A DNA stretch of 45,318 nucleotides from Nemertoderma westbladi (taxonomy: Eukaryota > Xenacoelomorpha > Nemertodermatida > Nemertodermatidae). Within the stretch, counting starts at the first letter, position 1. Every line of letters begins with the position of its first letter. The notes beneath the pieces are model-generated. The model saw only the letters and a program-made list of their open reading frames with translations. It had not been told where the DNA came from and did no database searches. The position numbers were made by a program, and so were the translations under genes. The DNA is taken from contig JAUCBJ010005614.1 in NCBI GenBank assembly GCA_032718475.1, forward strand, positions 2,501-47,818, given 5' to 3'. Of this stretch, positions 41,835 through 45,318 are shown one piece after another.

Positions 41835-44800
41835 TTACGTTATGGAGTCCCTAGATCTTTGTCGAATTAGGGAAGTGGTCGTAGGAAGAGTATCCTGCCT
41901 TCCATGGTTTCCGGACAGTTTTCGGTCTCTTTCCAGTAAACCTAAGCGACCAGCTGGGTGATTAGGCTGTCGTGTTACTTCCGCCGCTCCCTTGGCCTGT
42001 CTAATCTCCTCAGTGGTAAGATGAGGAGGCCATTCATCTTCTTCTTTACTTAGGGAGTCGGGTCCACCTAACCAGCCGGGAGTATCTATCCGTTCTTGAG
42101 GAGTTGCTCTTCTGGAATCGATGTCGGCTGGATTAATCGTCCCAAGGCAATGTCTCCATTGATCTACATTGGAGTTAATATCGTCATTATCTGAGGAGTA
42201 TGGTGTTCCCTCAGTTGGATCGTCCACATCACTGCTCTCCACTTCCCCCTTTACTTGGTATACCTGTGGTTGAGGTAATCTCTCTTTGAGAGTTCTACGG
42301 GAAGGGCCAGTGAAGTACCAACCTACTCTAGTTCTTACCGCATAGGTTTGCAGTGGCTGCGGTTGAGCAGGCCGTTTCTCCAATGGCTCAAGCGCCTCAT
42401 GCGCGTTTTGGCCGATGATTATTTGCACTCCAGGATAATCTGTCTGGAATCGAGGTATCTTAAGATGTTGGACGCTCTCATCTTCGTCCCAATTATAAAG
42501 GTCTGCTTGAGTAGTAGCAAAGTTCTTTATAGCCACCATTTTTACTGACCTTACACCTTGTGTTCCTAACTTATCCTGGGGGGTGGACAACACACCTACA
42601 TAGTAATCTGCCGTTATGGTAGATTTCCAAACCTGTATAATTCCTGACATATTCAATTTAGTCCGGAACTTGGGTTGTCCAGCAAAGATATCTTCGGCTA
42701 GTTCTTGATCGATGAATGTTCCTGTGCTGCCGGAGTCAAGTAGGGCGTTCACTATGTAACTCTTGTTGGGACCATGAACTCGAACTTGCACTACAGGAAA
42801 TTCTCTGATTCCTAAGTTGGAAGCTGGAGCTTTCCAAGATGGTTGTTTGGCGAAAGTAGTTTGGGGAAACTCCTCGTTGATGTCTTTTTCGTAAGTAAGT
42901 GCTCGGTACACTGCGGTATTTATTAGATAACAGGATTCGTTGGCATCGGAGAATTCGTCTGTATAGAATCCTTCCCACTCAGAACCTTGGTCAGTGTCGT
43001 TCACATCACTGAATTGGACATGTAGTTCGGGCTCACTTACCTGACTCGGGTTGTCTCGTTCGAACTCACTGTGTAACAAAATGTGATGTTTCGCGCCACA
43101 CTTTGCACACTTTGCGTCGGAGTAACAGGTTCGCCGTTGGTGTCCTGATCTGAGGCAATTATAGCATAACCGCTTATTCCACAGGACTGTACGTCTGTCT
43201 ACAGGGGATTTCTTTAGAAATTCAGCACACGCACTCAAACGGTGAGGCCCGTCGCACAGCGCACATTTTGGTTTGATGTTACTCACCTTAACTTGGTTAA
43301 CGTTATGCACTCTCGTTCTTTCTTCGGGCTTTCTTCCGTGAATTCTCTTAGGAGACGTAGGAGGAGTTGTTGTTACCTGTTCTCTCCTGTCACTGGTTCG
43401 AGACTTGTATTTACTTACGTCTTTATAGGTCTTGTTGTCATAGTAAGATTTTGCTGTGTCTTTCCCGCTGTCCTCTTCTTGAGAAGCTTGGCTCTCGCCG
43501 TCGTCAGTATAACACACTGGTATTATCCTTCTCCTAGAATCGGGTTTCTCACTTACCTTATTTTCCGATGTTTTCTCTCTGGCCTGCCTTATGAGTTGTA
43601 ATTTTACTTCACTATCTAAGAAAGACATGAGATCAGCCATGGTAGGACTTCGTCGTTGTTGTTCATTCATGTACAACACTTTCTTGTCCCAGCGTGTACA
43701 TACTCCACCCTTTGGTAAAGTAGAGACTACGGCTCCAATAACCATGGAACTCTGATATTCATGCGACTTACCTAACCAGTCCAGTTGTCTACAGATCTCT
43801 TGAATTTCATCGGAAAACTCTATAATCTCGCTACTAAGGAAGTGTCGGGGGGCTACTAATTTTGCATACAAATACTTAGCTATGTTATCCTTGTTACCAT
43901 ACCTGATGTTTAATGTATCCCAAACTTGTCTTAATCCATCTGGATGTCCAATAAACTTTAACGCCATTAACTTGGGAGGTCCTTCCAAACACTTGATGAG
44001 GAACCTAAGTTTCTCTCCGTTAGATAGTACAGAGTTCTGTATGCTATCTTTGTAATATTCGTTGAAAGGTAACCATTTCATCTCATCTCCATTGAATTTG
44101 ACGATCTCTCCCACTTTGACCGCTTGGCGGGCTTCTGTTCTAGCCATCTGACGCGTAAAGCTTTCTTGGGCCATCGTGTTATTTAATATCGAATTATCGG
44201 TATATAAATTTCTTGGATCATTATCAGGTCTATAGGGAATATCATTAATAACAGGTCTATAATCACCCTTAATAGGGTTGGCTATAGGAGTTTCAACTTC
44301 ACTAGCAGTATAGATGCGTGTAGGCTCCACACCTTGCGCATGTGATACTTCAGACCTAACGGGTTGACTCAATGTTACCGGGGACATTGGTATGCCTTTT
44401 TGAATATTGACTAATTTGTCGCGTTCTAGCGCGATACTTTGCTGCACTTCTTGCAACTCTGCTCTACTTTCCCTCACTGTTCCCTTAAGTTGGTGGACCG
44501 TCTCCTGCATCTGTCCTAGCAGAAGATTCATCCCCCGCCGTCCCTCTTCCACCCACTCAACCGCCGAAGCAGGAGTCGCCAACATAGTAGCGGGCTGACG
44601 CGGGACGACGGGAGACAAATTATTAATTTCTCTCTCTGCTATCTGGACAGGGGTATTTGCGTGGACTGTTCCACCGGGTACAGGCAATGTAGTGCTATGT
44701 AAAGGGAATTTAGAGTTAAGCTCTGGCAGTGCAGGGGTCTCTAGCACAGAAGTGACTTTGGGAATTACAGGCCTAATTATTTCAGGTTCATCGACTATAG

Positions 44801-45318
44801 TAGGGAGTCTTTTGACCTGAATAAATTGTTCTATAGGTTCTGCCCTACCTAAATCTGTGCTAGTTAGCTGTCTTTTAACAGCTGGGGGCAAATCAGGCAA
44901 TTTACGACGGTAATATGTTTTTCTACGCCTACTTAGATAAGATCTATCGCCTCCGCCTTCAGGGTCTGTAGTATCGCCTTCCTCCGATGATGTGTACCCT
45001 TGGCGCTTGGGAGTAGATTTTCTCATCATCTGCATCTGATTAGCAGTATACTGTTTATTTATACTGTCTTGCGTCTCTTGCAGATTTTCTAACTCCAGTT
45101 GAGTAGTCTGCTCAGATGCTCTCCTTTCTGCTTCTGCCACTGCCTTTGCCACTTTTCTTTTTGCTTTTACTTCTGCCTCTGCCTCTGCCTTTGCCACCGC
45201 CTTTGTGGCTTTACTTTCTGCCTCTGCCTCTGCAGCCGCTGCCTTTCTTTCTGCTTCTGCATTTGCCTTTGCCACCGTCTTTGCTGCTTTACTTTCTGCT
45301 TCTGCTTCTGCTATAGCC
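41835..45318 (-). mobile_element. BEL/Pao retrotransposon gag-protease ORF lacking RT, 5' end beyond window
   Basis: The frame is open through the window edge; within it, more than 1,150 codons run to the stop at 41835. Order on the minus strand: an Ala/Glu/Lys coiled-coil stretch (45080-45318); a long linker; a DUF1759 gag-like domain starting VKFNGDEMKWLPFNEYY (about 43560-44110); a zinc-knuckle region (43071-43265) with CALC and CYNCLRSGHQRRTC (CX2CX4HX4C); a retropepsin-like protease with LLDSGSTGTFID (about 42715-42750) and GWYFTGP. Then, without RT, comes WRHCLGTINPADIDSRR and WLGGPDSL, a motif normally found after RNase H. The coding for RT and most of RNase H is therefore missing between about 42180 and 42290 while the frame stays open; the integrase is absent too. 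The element cannot copy itself unaided. Translation start is unknown. Confidence 0.88.

Noticed and set aside
43242-43601. 119-residue hydrophobic plus-strand frame
   Set aside because: Shadow of the BEL/Pao gag-protease frame on the opposite strand.

Overview
This window is metazoan nuclear DNA. It is AT-rich and crowded with decayed LINEs, small inverted-repeat transposons, microsatellites and long minisatellites. One gene has a clear two-exon structure with GT/AG sites, and four other proteins are encoded as single uninterrupted reading frames. The LINE families, the frequent octamer TAGGCCTA and the protein types suggest a marine invertebrate, perhaps an echinoderm or other deuterostome. 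That placement is an inference; no species marker is present.

Layout. 1-1006: a 1-kb GGCA microsatellite, then a LINE 3' end. 2.7-3.8 kb: a tandem repeat family. 4.0-5.8 kb: an inverted-repeat element, a minisatellite and a LINE scrap. 6895-7989 (+): lysophospholipid acyltransferase. 9751-10206: non-autonomous hAT transposon with an 8-bp target duplication. 12204-13886 (-): two-exon Ly6/uPAR-type GPI-anchored protein. 14.1-15.8 kb: LINE copies in opposite orientations, apparently nested. 16.5-20.3 kb: candidate exon remnants, LINE tail and a MITE. 20879-22183 (+): questin-oxidase-like protein with a possible mitochondrial leader. 22467-23566: 21-bp minisatellite. 24-28 kb: dispersed and tandem repeats. 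30050-31825 (+): NMNAT-like nucleotidyltransferase fused to a protein kinase. 32.2-34.85 kb: 52-bp minisatellite. 35381-36781: foldback-type transposon. 38897-40210 (-): orphan 437-residue protein. 41835 to window end (-): BEL/Pao gag-protease frame lacking reverse transcriptase.

The host genes do not form an operon or an obvious pathway. They are well spaced, lie on both strands and are separated by repeats. The most unusual item is the nucleotidyltransferase-kinase fusion, whose two halves both keep most catalytic motifs but with deviations (GVD in the nucleotidyltransferase, DFT instead of DFG in the kinase). The orphan protein and the foldback element are next. All functional calls come from reading motifs by eye; no database search was run.
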